A stretch of DNA of 64,000 bases from Exiguobacterium sp. 9-2 (GCF_036287235.1 NZ_CP142850.1:2899501-2963500), one strand, 5' to 3'. Numbered from the stretch's first letter, positions 25,537 to 34,265 are shown. Numbers and translations: made by a program. The notes: a model not told the origin generated them from the letters alone.

Positions 25537-26541
25537 ATGGATAGCCTGTTTATCATCACCGCCATAATCGTGATTCTCGCACTTAGCTTCGACTTCATCA
25601 ACGGTTTCCACGATACAGCGAACTCAATCGCGACTGCTGTATCGACTCGCGCTTTGAAACCACGCCATGCCATCATTTTGGCTGCATCGATGAACTTCCT
25701 AGGTGCAATCACATTCACTGGAGTCGCAAAAACGATCTCTGGTGACATCGTTGACCCGTCAACACTTGAACACGGGAGCTATGTCGTCATCGCTGCCTTG
25801 ATTTCAGCCATTGCTTGGAATCTCTTGACTTGGTACTTTGGTATTCCGTCAAGTTCGTCGCATACACTGATTGGTTCGATTGCTGGTGCAGCTGTTGCCT
25901 CTGTTGGATTTGGTGGCATCGAAGCAAAAGGGTTCTTGAAAATCGTTGAAGCTTTGCTGATTTCACCAGTACTCGCCTTCACACTCGGTTTCATCGTATA
26001 TGCAGTCTTTAAAATCATCTTCAAAAAAGGAAATTTGGCGAAAACGAATCGTCGCTTCCGCCACGTCCAAATCGCAACTGCTGCATTACAATCGTACACA
26101 CACGGTACGAATGATGCACAAAAAGCGATGGGGATCATCACACTCGCTTTGATTTCGTCTGGTTTCCAAACGGATCACGAAGTTGCCACTTGGGTTAAAC
26201 TTTCCTGTGCGATCGCAATGGGTCTCGGAACATCTGTCGGTGGATGGCGCATCATCAAAACCGTCGGTGGTCAAATCATGAAAATCCGTCCAGTCAATGG
26301 TGTAGCAGCTGACTTAACATCAGCAGCAATCATTTTTGGTGCAACGGCGATTCATCTTCCTGTTTCGACGACACACGTCATCTCATCTGCCATCTTAGGT
26401 GTAGGTACATCGCACCGTAAGAAAGGTGTCAAGTGGGGAACAGCGCAACGCATGCTTATCACATGGGTCATCACATTGCCGATTTCAATGGCTTTAGCTG
26501 CTATGATCTACTATATTCTCGACTTCTTATTCATTAAATAA
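25537..26541 (+). CDS. pit: Low-affinity inorganic phosphate transporter (PiT)
   Basis: This 334-residue membrane protein of the PiT family has about ten transmembrane helices. The duplicated PiT signatures are visible: GFHDTANSIATAVSTRAL in the first half and YTHGTNDAQKAMGII in the second, plus PSSSSHTLIGSIAG and PVSTTHVISSAILG. It moves phosphate (usually as a metal-phosphate) with H+ across the cytoplasmic membrane. It is the second gene of a two-gene operon with the DUF47 gene and ends at a clear terminator. Confidence 0.95.
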   Translation: MDSLFIITAIIVILALSFDFINGFHDTANSIATAVSTRALKPRHAIILAASMNFLGAITFTGVAKTISGDIVDPSTLEHGSYVVIAALISAIAWNLLTWYFGIPSSSSHTLIGSIAGAAVASVGFGGIEAKGFLKIVEALLISPVLAFTLGFIVYAVFKIIFKKGNLAKTNRRFRHVQIATAALQSYTHGTNDAQKAMGIITLALISSGFQTDHEVATWVKLSCAIAMGLGTSVGGWRIIKTVGGQIMKIRPVNGVAADLTSAAIIFGATAIHLPVSTTHVISSAILGVGTSHRKKGVKWGTAQRMLITWVITLPISMALAAMIYYILDFLFIK

Positions 26542-26547
26542 GTACGC

Positions 26548-26578
26548 ACCCCGCCTATTCAAGATAGGTGGGGTTTTG
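26548..26578 (+). terminator. Intrinsic terminator of pit
   Basis: ACCCCGCCTAT (26548-26558) pairs with ATAGGTGGGGT (26564-26574), followed by TTTTG. Confidence 0.85.
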
Positions 26579-26672
26579 TCTACGCTAGAAGCGTCGACAG
26601 TTGTTGTTTTTCCCATAATTCGCTATCATGAAGAACAAGAAGGATTGTCTATTTCTTTAGGAGGAATGCCCC

Positions 26673-27488
26673 ATGACAAAACGTAAAGCCTTAACGATTG
26701 CTGGTTCCGACACGAGTGGTGGAGCTGGCATTCAAGCTGATTTAAAGACGTTCCAAGAACTTGGCGTCTACGGAATGAATGCCTTGACGGTCATCGTCGC
26801 TCAAGATCCTGATCACTCTTGGCATCATGCGGTTTACCCAATCGACACAGAACTCGTCCGGACACAAATCCACACGGTCCTTGGAGGTATTGGTGTTGAT
26901 GCGATGAAGACGGGAATGCTCCCGACTGTCGAAATCATTGAAGCCGTTGCCGAAAAAATCAAATCATCCGGCGTCCAAAACGTCGTCATCGATCCTGTTA
27001 TGGTCTGTAAAGGCGAGGATGAGGTGCTAAACCCTGATACAGCGAACGCACTTCGTGATGTCTTGACACCACTTGCGACAGTCGTCACACCGAACGTCTT
27101 TGAAGCAGGTCAATTATCGGGTCTTGGTAAAACGCCAGCAACGATAGACGAAATGAAACTTGCAGCAGCGCGGATTCATGAAAAAGGTGCGCAATACGTT
27201 CTTGTTAAAGGTGGCAGTAAGATTGACCATCCACAAGCAGTTGACGTGCTTTATGACGGAAAAGAGTTTATCCTGATTGAGGACGAACGAATCGAGACAC
27301 CGTACACGCACGGTGCCGGCTGCACGTACTCTGCAGCAATCACGGCCGAACTCGCAAAAGGTGCATCGGTAGAAGCTGCTGTCCGTACAGCAAAATCTTT
27401 TATCACTTCTGCGATTCGTCATTCATTCCGTTTGAATGAATACGTCGGACCAACTGATCACGCTGCACATCGTACAGTCCAGTCTTGA
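26673..27488 (+). CDS. pdxK: Pyridoxine/pyridoxal/pyridoxamine kinase (ThiD-like)
   Basis: This 271-residue ribokinase-fold kinase has the substrate block AGSDTSGGAGIQADLKTF, VDAMKTGMLPTVEIIE, VVIDPVMVCKG and the catalytic loop TPYTHGAGCTYSAAI, in which the usual GTGD-type anion hole reads HGAGC. It closely resembles the Bacillus PdxK enzyme, which evolved from HMP kinase ThiD and phosphorylates B6 vitamers in salvage. Isolation from thiamin genes supports the PdxK reading, though HMP kinase activity cannot be excluded. AGGAGG precedes ATG 26673, and it is followed by a terminator. Confidence 0.9.
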   Translation: MTKRKALTIAGSDTSGGAGIQADLKTFQELGVYGMNALTVIVAQDPDHSWHHAVYPIDTELVRTQIHTVLGGIGVDAMKTGMLPTVEIIEAVAEKIKSSGVQNVVIDPVMVCKGEDEVLNPDTANALRDVLTPLATVVTPNVFEAGQLSGLGKTPATIDEMKLAAARIHEKGAQYVLVKGGSKIDHPQAVDVLYDGKEFILIEDERIETPYTHGAGCTYSAAITAELAKGASVEAAVRTAKSFITSAIRHSFRLNEYVGPTDHAAHRTVQS

Positions 27489-27495
27489 TCCGCTT

Positions 27496-27526
27496 AAGAA
27501 GTCCGCGATATCCGCGGACTTCTTTC
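27496..27526 (+). terminator. Intrinsic terminator of pdxK
   Basis: The AAGAAGTCCGCG stem (27496-27507) pairs with CGCGGACTTCTT, followed by a short T-rich tail. Confidence 0.85.
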
Positions 27527-27549
27527 TGTATAGGAGAGGAGAATGATTT

Positions 27550-27918
27550 ATGCAAGCCATTGATTTACAAGAGATACAGCGTTATATCGACGAACATGCG
27601 AATACACCGTTATACGTACACGTTGAGACGACGAACGGTGCCTACGCGACGCACCAAGATCCGACCTTCCATAGCGCAGGGATGTTTTTCCGTAATGCGG
27701 AAATCACTTACGAACGTGGTTTGATCACAGGAAACGGTCCTTACCGGATCGGTTTGAAACTTGCACACGGCTGGTTATACGGTGAGGGATTAACTGATTT
27801 CGAATTTGCTGGGGATCAATTGTTGATTGCCGGTCACGATGTCGAAGGACGTCTTGCGATTGCTTTTGAACTTAGCCCGACACCATTTGCTCAAGGTGCA
27901 GAGGAGGTAGACGCATGA
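27550..27918 (+). CDS. yojF: YojF family protein (DUF1806)
   Basis: This is a 122-residue small soluble protein. The sequence (PLYVHVETTNGAYA, FRNAEITYERGLITGNGPYRIGLKL, GWLYGEGLTDFE) fits YojF/DUF1806, a family found almost only beside bshB2. The function is not established; conserved pairing suggests it assists the deacetylase. AGGAGAGGAG precedes ATG 27550. It overlaps the next gene by four bases. Confidence 0.87.
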   Translation: MQAIDLQEIQRYIDEHANTPLYVHVETTNGAYATHQDPTFHSAGMFFRNAEITYERGLITGNGPYRIGLKLAHGWLYGEGLTDFEFAGDQLLIAGHDVEGRLAIAFELSPTPFAQGAEEVDA

Positions 27919-28565
27919 CACACGAAGATCATTTACTCGTCGTCTTCCCTCACCCGGATGACGAAGCCTTCAGTTCTGCTGGTACGATCATCGAGCACGC
28001 AGAAAATCGTGGTCCTGTCACATATGCTTGTTTGACGCTCGGTGAGATGGGCCGTAACATGGGACGCCCTGTCTTTACGAACCGGGAACAGCTCGCAACG
28101 ATTCGCAAACGTGAGTTGATCGATGCAGCTGAAAAAATGAAGATTTCGGATCTCCAAATGTGGGGACTTCGCGATAAGACCGTTGAATTCGAGGATGAAG
28201 CGGCACTTGCTGACCGTATCCTTACGTTGATTCAACAGACGCGCCCGACTCGCTTGATTTCATTTTATCCGGGTTACGCGGTCCATCCCGATCACGAAGC
28301 GACAGCTCGCGCCGTCGTTCGTGCCCTTCGGATGATGGATCCTGCCGATCGCCCTGAGTTCCTTGCGGTCGCTTTTGCGAACAATACGAAAGAAGAGCTT
28401 GGAGAAGGAACATTCATTCACGATGTCAGTGCCTATACGGATCAAAAGATCAAGGCACTCGAAGCACACGCTTCTCAAACAGGTGGTTTGATGAAAGTCA
28501 TCTCGGAAGACTCGAACATCCGTGACCTGCTCGTCAAAGAACGCTATTACCACTATCCGCTGTAA
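27915..28565 (+). CDS. bshB2: Bacillithiol biosynthesis deacetylase BshB2
   Basis: This 216-residue LmbE-family zinc hydrolase has the metal-binding motif FPHPDDEAFS (His13, Asp15, Asp16), the third ligand in YPGYAVHPDHEA and a conserved GEMGRNMGRP loop. It removes acetyl from GlcNAc-malate to give GlcN-malate for bacillithiol, and may also act as a bacillithiol-conjugate amidase. GGAGG precedes ATG 27915, overlapping the yojF stop. The yojF-bshB2 pairing is the same as in Bacillus subtilis (yojF-yojG), indicating bacillithiol use by this organism. Confidence 0.92.
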   Translation: MTHEDHLLVVFPHPDDEAFSSAGTIIEHAENRGPVTYACLTLGEMGRNMGRPVFTNREQLATIRKRELIDAAEKMKISDLQMWGLRDKTVEFEDEAALADRILTLIQQTRPTRLISFYPGYAVHPDHEATARAVVRALRMMDPADRPEFLAVAFANNTKEELGEGTFIHDVSAYTDQKIKALEAHASQTGGLMKVISEDSNIRDLLVKERYYHYPL

Positions 28566-28575
28566 TTTCCTATTA

Positions 28576-28617
28576 AGAGATGCCGATCGTCCGAGCGACA
28601 ATCAGCATCTCTTTTTT
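28576..28617 (+). terminator. Intrinsic terminator of bshB2
   Basis: AGAGATGC (28576-28583) pairs with GCATCTCT (28605-28612), followed by TTTTT. The long interior can extend the stem imperfectly. Confidence 0.8.
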
Positions 28618-28635
28618 GGCCTTCATTAGAAAACG

Positions 28636-28664
28636 TCGACTTTTTTGATGGCTTCTGCTAGTGT
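28636..28664 (+). promoter_or_regulatory. Promoter of queCDEF
   Basis: TCGACT (28636-28641) and TAGTGT (28659-28664) have a 17-base spacer, with an upstream TG giving an extended -10. Transcription would begin shortly before the riboswitch. Confidence 0.55.
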
Positions 28665-28685
28665 GAATAGTTGAGACTACGTCTC

Positions 28686-28722
28686 CGGAGTTCGTAACCT
28701 CCTCCGTTATAAAAACTAGGAA
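28686..28722 (+). promoter_or_regulatory. preQ1-I riboswitch
   Basis: P1 is CGGAG (28686-28690) with CTCCG (28702-28706). The loop contains GTAACC, and the A-rich tail TTATAAAAACTAGGA follows, able to pair back to the CCT of the loop as the pseudoknot. The arrangement matches class I preQ1 aptamers. The tail contains AGGA, so ligand binding would hide a ribosome binding site and shut off queuosine-precursor synthesis. Confidence 0.87.
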
Positions 28723-28736
28723 TGGAAGTGTACATT

Positions 28737-29393
28737 ATGAAAAACGAACGTGCTCTTGTCGTCTTTAGCGGCGGCCAAGACTCAACGACTTGTCTGTTTC
28801 AGGCACTGAAACAGTATGAAGAAGTCGAAGTCGTGACGTTTAATTACGGACAACGTCATGCACAAGAACTCGAAGTCGCACGCGACATCGCCTCTGAGCT
28901 CGGTGTCAAACACCATGAGCTTGATCTCTCTCTTCTCAGTCAACTAACGAGTAACGCCTTGACTGACCACAGCCAAACCATCACGACGAACGAAGATGGT
29001 CTACCTTCTACTTTTGTAGATGGACGGAACCACCTGTTTCTTTCGTTCGCAGCCGTCCTCGCGAAAGGACGCGGAATCCGTCATATCGTCACTGGCGTAT
29101 GTGAAACGGACTTTTCTGGTTACCCAGACTGCCGTGATGCCTTCATCAAGTCACTGAATGTGACATTGAACCTTGCAATGGACTATCCATTCGTACTGCA
29201 CACGCCACTCATGTGGCTCGACAAAAAAGAAACGTGGGCGCTTGCCGACTCGCTCGGTGCGTTTGATTTCGTTCGAAATCGCACGTTGACGTGTTACAAC
29301 GGCGTCATTGGAGATGGTTGCGGCGAATGCCCGGCCTGTGAATTACGAAAAAATGGATTAGATGCATACATCAAGGAGGTTCAACACACATGA
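28737..29393 (+). CDS. queC: 7-cyano-7-deazaguanine synthase
   Basis: This 218-residue enzyme converts 7-carboxy-7-deazaguanine to preQ0 with ATP and ammonia. It has the PP-loop [11 protein letters not shown], the [15 protein letters not shown] block, and a C-terminal zinc site ([20 protein letters not shown]). Three in-frame starts compete: ATG 28722 (too close to AGGA), GTG 28728 (six bases after AGGA) and ATG 28737 (GGAAG upstream). I give ATG 28737 because it aligns with the family N-terminus, but GTG 28728 suits the riboswitch-controlled site. It is the first gene of queCDEF and overlaps queD by four bases. Confidence 0.95.
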   Translation: MKNERALVVFSGGQDSTTCLFQALKQYEEVEVVTFNYGQRHAQELEVARDIASELGVKHHELDLSLLSQLTSNALTDHSQTITTNEDGLPSTFVDGRNHLFLSFAAVLAKGRGIRHIVTGVCETDFSGYPDCRDAFIKSLNVTLNLAMDYPFVLHTPLMWLDKKETWALADSLGAFDFVRNRTLTCYNGVIGDGCGECPACELRKNGLDAYIKEVQHT

Positions 29394-29845
29394 CATTCAA
29401 TTACGAAGCACCTGAAACGGTCGAGCGCCCGACTGGCGACTCGCTTATCTATACGAAATCTCGCGTCATGATCGTCAAAAAACTGACGTTTGACGCAGCG
29501 CACCACCTATATGATTACGATGGGAAATGCCGTGCGCTTCATGGTCATACGTACCATGTCGATATGGGCATCAGTGGTTTTCTTGATCACCGCGGTATGA
29601 CACTTGATTTTGGTGATCTTAAGAAAATCTTTAAAACACATCTCGAACCACTTCTCGATCACCGTTATTTAAATGAATCATTACCATACATGAATACGAC
29701 AGCTGAAAACATGGCGGCGTGGATTTTTGAGACGCTCGGACAACACCTTCCAGACGAACGTGGACTTCGTGTCGAATTCGTCAAACTTTATGAGACGCCG
29801 ACTGCTTTTGCTGAAGTCCGTCGTGAGTGGATGAACGAAACATGA
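29390..29845 (+). CDS. queD: 6-carboxy-5,6,7,8-tetrahydropterin synthase
   Basis: This 151-residue member of the PTPS family converts dihydroneopterin triphosphate to carboxytetrahydropterin, the first step specific to queuosine. The zinc ligands are visible in [26 protein letters not shown] (His pair and catalytic Cys), and the substrate-anchoring Glu lies in the C-terminal [17 protein letters not shown] precedes ATG 29390, with a four-base overlap with queC and an ATGA overlap with queE. Confidence 0.95.
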   Translation: MTFNYEAPETVERPTGDSLIYTKSRVMIVKKLTFDAAHHLYDYDGKCRALHGHTYHVDMGISGFLDHRGMTLDFGDLKKIFKTHLEPLLDHRYLNESLPYMNTTAENMAAWIFETLGQHLPDERGLRVEFVKLYETPTAFAEVRREWMNET

Positions 29846-30558
29846 GTGCCTTAACGAAAACGCCAAAAATTCCGGTTCTCGAGATTTTCGGACCAACGTT
29901 CCAAGGGGAAGGACGATCAATCGGTCAAAAGACGATGTTCGTCCGAACCGGTGGCTGCGACTATTCCTGTTCATGGTGTGACTCCGCCTTCACATGGGAT
30001 GGTTCTGAAAAACCTGAACTCTTGACGGCAGAGACGATCATGGAACGCCTCGATGCACTCGGCTCTTACGGACATGTCACGATTTCTGGTGGGAACCCGT
30101 TACTTCATGCTTCGATCGGTACGCTGGTTGAGGCATTAAAAGAACGAAACATCACGATGTCGGTTGAGACACAAGGTTCTTACTGGCAAAATTGGTTACT
30201 TGATATCGATGACGTCACACTCAGTCCTAAACCGCCTTCAAGTGGCATGAACATCGATTTTGATCGTTTGGATGTTTTTTTCAAGCGTCTACCAGAACAA
30301 CAGCGTGCCGTTAAAATCGTCATTTTTGATGAAGCAGATCTTGATTTCGCGGCGATGATTTCAGAGCGATATGCCTTAAAAACGCTCTATCTATCACTCG
30401 GAAATCCGGATCCGCACGAAGAAGGTACGATCGCCCCACGGATGCTACACGATTTAAAAACACTTTGGGAACGCGTTGCTCGTGATGAACGTTTTAATCA
30501 CGCACGTGTCCTACCACAACTACACGCCCTCGTTTTCGCGAACGATCGTGGCGTCTAA
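29842..30558 (+). CDS. queE: 7-carboxy-7-deazaguanine synthase (radical SAM)
   Basis: This 238-residue radical SAM enzyme contracts carboxytetrahydropterin to 7-carboxy-7-deazaguanine. The cluster motif is CDYSCSWCD (CX3CX2C), preceded by EIFGPTFQGEG and followed by TISGGNP for SAM binding and SPKPPSSGMN. The start is ATG 29842 inside the queD stop (ATGA), without a good ribosome binding site, so translation is probably coupled. It is the third gene of queCDEF. Confidence 0.95.
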   Translation: MSALTKTPKIPVLEIFGPTFQGEGRSIGQKTMFVRTGGCDYSCSWCDSAFTWDGSEKPELLTAETIMERLDALGSYGHVTISGGNPLLHASIGTLVEALKERNITMSVETQGSYWQNWLLDIDDVTLSPKPPSSGMNIDFDRLDVFFKRLPEQQRAVKIVIFDEADLDFAAMISERYALKTLYLSLGNPDPHEEGTIAPRMLHDLKTLWERVARDERFNHARVLPQLHALVFANDRGV

Positions 30559-30571
30559 GGAGAAATGATTC

Positions 30572-31060
30572 ATGCGCCCTGAAGATCTAAACGACTTATC
30601 GTTACTCGGCCAAAAAGCCGTTCCATACATTTTCGAATATCAACCAGAAGTACTCGAAGCGTTTCCGAACCGCCATCCGGAAAATGATTACTTCGTAAAA
30701 TTCAATGCACCAGAATTTACGAGCCTTTGCCCGATTACGAATCAACCGGACTTCGCGACGATCTACATTTCGTATATCCCGGATGAAAAACTCGTCGAAT
30801 CGAAATCACTTAAATTGTATCTATTCAGCTTCCGTAATCACGGTGATTTCCACGAGAACTGCATCAACGTCATCGGGAAAGATCTCGTGAAATTGATGGA
30901 ACCGCGCTACCTCGAAGTGTGGGGGAAATTTACGCCACGTGGGGGAATTTCGATTGACCCGTACTACAACTACGGAAAACCTGGTACAAAATATGAACGA
31001 ATGGCAGAACATCGTCTATTCAATCACGATCTCTATCCTGAGACTGTCGATAATCGTTAA
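30572..31060 (+). CDS. queF: NADPH-dependent 7-cyano-7-deazaguanine reductase
   Basis: This 162-residue unimodular QueF of the tunnelling fold reduces preQ0 to preQ1. The nucleophilic Cys is in [14 protein letters not shown], the catalytic Asp follows in QPDFA, and the QueF motif [20 protein letters not shown] is intact. AAGGAG precedes ATG 30572. It is the last gene of the operon, and its product feeds back on the riboswitch upstream. A strong terminator follows. Confidence 0.96.
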   Translation: MRPEDLNDLSLLGQKAVPYIFEYQPEVLEAFPNRHPENDYFVKFNAPEFTSLCPITNQPDFATIYISYIPDEKLVESKSLKLYLFSFRNHGDFHENCINVIGKDLVKLMEPRYLEVWGKFTPRGGISIDPYYNYGKPGTKYERMAEHRLFNHDLYPETVDNR

Positions 31061-31066
31061 ACGCTC

Positions 31067-31105
31067 AAAAGAGGAACAGTGGACTTTTCCACCGTTCCTC
31101 TTTTT
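31067..31105 (+). terminator. Intrinsic terminator of queCDEF
   Basis: GAGGAAC-A-GTGGA (31071-31083) pairs with TCCAC-C-GTTCCTC (31088-31100), flanked by AAAA and TTTTT, so it can also serve the convergent gene. Confidence 0.9.
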
Positions 31106-31113
31106 CATACCCA

Positions 31114-31443
31114 TTAACTCGACGGGATGTCGATCAAGGTCGTACGATCGTGCTGACAGATGACTTCAGATGACCAAATATAAATATGCCGTAACAAATG
31201 ATCCAAAAGAATCTGCAAAGCACGGACCAGCCGCTCAATCATCAAAAAAGACGGATCCACAATGCTATTTTCGATACATCGAATCATCTCAAGTGTCATT
31301 TTAGTCAATTCAGCTAATGTATGCTGATCTAACTGATGACGTTCTCGTAATGTACGAATCCGCTGACCGTACTGCCCGATCGGTTGAATCCCTTCTTTCA
31401 TCCGCCCAACATCTTTTCTTTTTTGAAACCAAACAATGTTCAC
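31114..31443 (-). CDS. XRE-family transcriptional regulator
   Basis: This 109-residue protein has a Cro/CI helix-turn-helix at about 27-80 (YGQRIRTLRERHQLDQHTLAELT ... MIRCIENSIVDPSFLMIERLVRAL). The start may be GTG 31443 (AAGG five bases before) or ATG 31401; I give the longer form. There is no effector domain beyond a short C-terminal tail. It is convergent with queF and divergent from the PTS gene at 31662. Control of that gene is possible but unsupported. Confidence 0.75.
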   Translation of the reverse strand: MNIVWFQKRKDVGRMKEGIQPIGQYGQRIRTLRERHQLDQHTLAELTKMTLEMIRCIENSIVDPSFLMIERLVRALQILLDHLLRHIYIWSSEVICQHDRTTLIDIPSS

Positions 31444-31556
31444 TGTAGCCTTTTTCTCTTTTTTTTTAAATTTGAATACCTTTCCGAACTGTCATTTTTC
31501 CAATGAAATAAATTTCCGAATGTTTTTCTTATAAAACACTAGCTTTTTAAAAAGTT

Positions 31557-31601
31557 ATCGCTTACAATTCTATATGCAAACGGTTGCATTAATCGCTTAC
31601 A
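31557..31601. promoter_or_regulatory. LacI-type operator flanked by direct repeats
   Basis: A palindrome with 6-bp arms and a central CG, ATGCAAACGGTTGCAT (31574-31589), has the form of LacI/MalR operators. It is flanked by two copies of ATCGCTTACA (31557-31566 and 31592-31601). It lies 73 bases before the PTS gene. Confidence 0.55.
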
Positions 31602-31661
31602 TTATTGCACTGTTCTTACACACATATTAGAGAAAAAGAGATCCAAAAGGAGTGAATGATC

Positions 31662-33323
31662 TTGAAAAATGCTATTTCGTTCGATTTTTGGCAAAAACTC
31701 GGTAAAGCGTTGATGGTCGTCATCGCTGTTATGCCTGCTGCAGGAATCATGATCTCGGTCGGGAAACTGATCGGCATGTACGGAGGCGACATCGTATTAA
31801 TGCAAACGATTGCCCGGATCGTTGAGGATTTAGGTTGGGCTATTATTACGAATCTCCACGTCTTATTCGCCGTCGCGATTGGTGGATCGTGGGCAAAAGA
31901 ACGTGCTGGTGGTGCGTTCGCAGCGTTACTCGCCTTCATTTTGATCAACCGTGTCACAGGCGCTATCTTTGGCGTCAATGCTGACATGATCGCGGACCCA
32001 AAAGCAACGGTCAATTCATTGCTTGGTTCTGAGCTCATCGTAAAAGATTATTTCACTTCAGTTTTAGGGGCACCTGCGCTTAACATGGGGGTCTTCGTCG
32101 GAATCATTTCTGGTTTCCTTGGTGCCGTTCTCTTTAATAAATTTTATAACTTCAGTAAATTGCCAGATGCGCTCGCCTTCTTTAACGGAAAACGTTTTGT
32201 TCCATTCGTCGTCATCGGTGGATCGGTTGTTGCAGCATTCGCATTGTCACTCGTTTGGCCGTTCGTCCAAGGATTGTTGAATGACTTCGGGCGCTGGATT
32301 GCCTCTTCACGTGATTCTGCACCGATCATTGCACCGTTCGTATACGGTACACTGGAACGTCTATTACTTCCGTTCGGTCTGCACCATATGTTGACTGTAC
32401 CGATGAACTACACGGAATTAGGTGGAACGTACAAAATCTTGACAGGTGCTGCTCAAGGATCGACGGTTGCTGGTCAAGATCCGCTTTGGCTCGCTTGGAT
32501 CACTGACCTTGTCAACTTAAAGCAAGCCGGTAACACACAAGGATACAATGACTTAATCAACAGTGTCGTTCCTGCCCGCTTCAAAGAAGGACAAGTCGTC
32601 ACATCACTTGCTTCATTGATCGGTATTGCTATCGCAATGTACATGTCAGTCGATGAAGATAAGAAAAAAGCATACAAACCGGTCTTCCTATCTGCAGGAC
32701 TTGCTGTCTTCTTGACAGGTGTCACAGAGCCAATCGAGTTCATGTTCATGTTCATCGCTCCTGTTCTTTACGTCATCTATGCTGTACTAACAGGTGTTGC
32801 CTTCGCACTAGCAGATGTCATGCATCTTCGGATTCATGCGTTCGGTGCGATCGAACTTCTGACACGCATTCCATTGATTGCAAAAGCTGGTTTGATTGGT
32901 GACTTAATTCGTTTCATCGGTGTGTGTGTATTCTTCTTCTTCTTGAACTTCTTTACTTTCCGTTTCGTCATCAAGAAGTTCAACTATGCGACACCAGGTC
33001 GTAACGGGAACTATCTGGACGATATCAACGTATCGACTACTGAAGCTTCAGGTGAGGCTGCTGCAACATCCGCTCCTGCCGATGGTTCACAAGCTTCCCA
33101 AATCATTGAATTACTGGGTGGACAGCAGAACATCGAAGACGTCGATGCCTGCATGACACGTCTTCGTGTCACCGTTAAGAATCCAGCGCTTGTCGCACAA
33201 GAAGCGGACTGGAAAGCAAACGGTGCAATTGGTCTGATCCTTAAGAACAATGGCGTGCAAGCCATCTACGGTCCAAAAGCCGATATCTTAAAATCAGATA
33301 TCCAAGACCGGATCGGCGCATAA
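31662..33323 (+). CDS. PTS transporter EIICB, glucose family
   Basis: This 553-residue protein has an N-terminal EIIC membrane domain (about ten helices, residues 1-430, with RLLLPFGLHHML and the substrate-site segment GVTEPIEFMFMF) and a C-terminal EIIB domain with the phospho-cysteine in DVDACMTRLRVTV (about Cys497). No EIIA domain is fused, so it borrows one. The glucose-glucoside superfamily is clear; the sugar is not. ATG 31656 is only three bases after GGAG, so TTG 31662 (nine bases) is preferred. It is followed by a hairpin and then an EEP-fold phosphodiesterase gene that probably acts on the same substrate class. Confidence 0.88.
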   Translation: MKNAISFDFWQKLGKALMVVIAVMPAAGIMISVGKLIGMYGGDIVLMQTIARIVEDLGWAIITNLHVLFAVAIGGSWAKERAGGAFAALLAFILINRVTGAIFGVNADMIADPKATVNSLLGSELIVKDYFTSVLGAPALNMGVFVGIISGFLGAVLFNKFYNFSKLPDALAFFNGKRFVPFVVIGGSVVAAFALSLVWPFVQGLLNDFGRWIASSRDSAPIIAPFVYGTLERLLLPFGLHHMLTVPMNYTELGGTYKILTGAAQGSTVAGQDPLWLAWITDLVNLKQAGNTQGYNDLINSVVPARFKEGQVVTSLASLIGIAIAMYMSVDEDKKKAYKPVFLSAGLAVFLTGVTEPIEFMFMFIAPVLYVIYAVLTGVAFALADVMHLRIHAFGAIELLTRIPLIAKAGLIGDLIRFIGVCVFFFFLNFFTFRFVIKKFNYATPGRNGNYLDDINVSTTEASGEAAATSAPADGSQASQIIELLGGQQNIEDVDACMTRLRVTVKNPALVAQEADWKANGAIGLILKNNGVQAIYGPKADILKSDIQDRIGA

Positions 33324-33347
33324 ACCTGCGAGATTAGGGAACTACCT

Positions 33348-33385
33348 AAAGGTGAAGCTCTTTCATAAGAGTTTCACCTTTCTTA
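33348..33385 (+). terminator. Hairpin between the PTS and EEP genes
   Basis: AAAGGTGAAGCTCTT (33348-33362) pairs with AAGAGTTTCACCTTT (33367-33381) with one mismatch. The T-run is weak, so it may be a partial terminator that lowers downstream expression. Confidence 0.65.
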
Positions 33386-33409
33386 TTTGAAAAATCAGGA
33401 GGATCACTC

Positions 33410-34213
33410 ATGCGTCTACTCACATTGAACTGTCATTCGTGGCAAGAAGAACAGCCACTCGAAAAATTAAAGCAGATCGTCCAACAGATCCTCGCACAAG
33501 ATTATGATGTAATCGCACTGCAAGAAGTCAGTCAATTAATGGATACACCGATCGTCCATGATGAGGTGCGTAATGATAATTTTGCTTATTTAATTCAGCA
33601 AGCCTTAAAGGAACAAGGTCAAACCTACTCCCTCATCTGGGATTTTGCCCATATCGGATACGATAAATACGAAGAAGGACTCGCCTTATTGACGAAACAC
33701 CCGATCTTGAAGTCAGACAGTTATTATGTCAGCCGTAGTCAGGATACACTCGATTGGAAATCACGGAAAATCGTCCGTGCCACGATCCAAGTCGACGGAA
33801 CACCCATCACGTTCAATACCTGTCATCTCGGCTGGTGGGCAGATGAAGTCGAGCCGTTCCAGGAACAATTCAACCACTTGATGGCTCGGATGGATCCACT
33901 TGAATGGACGTTTTTCCTCGGGGATTTCAACAATGATGCCTTAGAACGAAATACAGGGTATGACTATATGATGCAACGAGGATTACATGACGTTTTTCTG
34001 CTTGCTAAGGAAACGGTCGGGATTGAAACAATCGATGGCAACATCGATGGATGGGAAGACAATCAACAAGGATTACGCATCGATCTTGTCTTATCGAACC
34101 GAAAGATCGATGTCGAGCGCGTCGGTGTCGTCTTCGATGGGATTCACGGACCCGTCGTTTCCGATCACTACGGGGTTGAGGTTGATATTCGGATTCAAAA
34201 AAATGAAAATTGA
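33410..34213 (+). CDS. Endonuclease/exonuclease/phosphatase (EEP) family hydrolase
   Basis: This 267-residue Mg-dependent phosphodiesterase/phosphatase fold has LLTLNCHSW, the metal-binding Glu in VIALQEVSQ, NTCHLGWW, FLGDFNND and the C-terminal SDHYGVEVDI (catalytic His-Asp). There is no signal peptide, so it works in the cytosol and is neither a secreted sphingomyelinase nor, clearly, a DNA-repair exonuclease. AGGAGG precedes ATG 33410. Its place directly behind a PTS gene suggests cleavage of an imported phosphorylated glycoside or phosphodiester. That is inference from context. Confidence 0.82.
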   Translation: MRLLTLNCHSWQEEQPLEKLKQIVQQILAQDYDVIALQEVSQLMDTPIVHDEVRNDNFAYLIQQALKEQGQTYSLIWDFAHIGYDKYEEGLALLTKHPILKSDSYYVSRSQDTLDWKSRKIVRATIQVDGTPITFNTCHLGWWADEVEPFQEQFNHLMARMDPLEWTFFLGDFNNDALERNTGYDYMMQRGLHDVFLLAKETVGIETIDGNIDGWEDNQQGLRIDLVLSNRKIDVERVGVVFDGIHGPVVSDHYGVEVDIRIQKNEN

Positions 34214-34216
34214 TTG

Positions 34217-34246
34217 TTGACAACGCTTTCTTTTCTGCTTTATGAT
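34217..34246 (+). promoter_or_regulatory. Sucrose operon promoter with cre-like site
   Basis: TTGACA (34217-34222) and TATGAT (34241-34246) have an 18-base spacer. TGACAACGCTTTCT (34218-34231) overlaps the -35 box and differs from the CcpA cre consensus at one position only, so glucose repression is expected. Confidence 0.75.
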
Positions 34247-34265
34247 GAAATCAAATCAATAGTGC

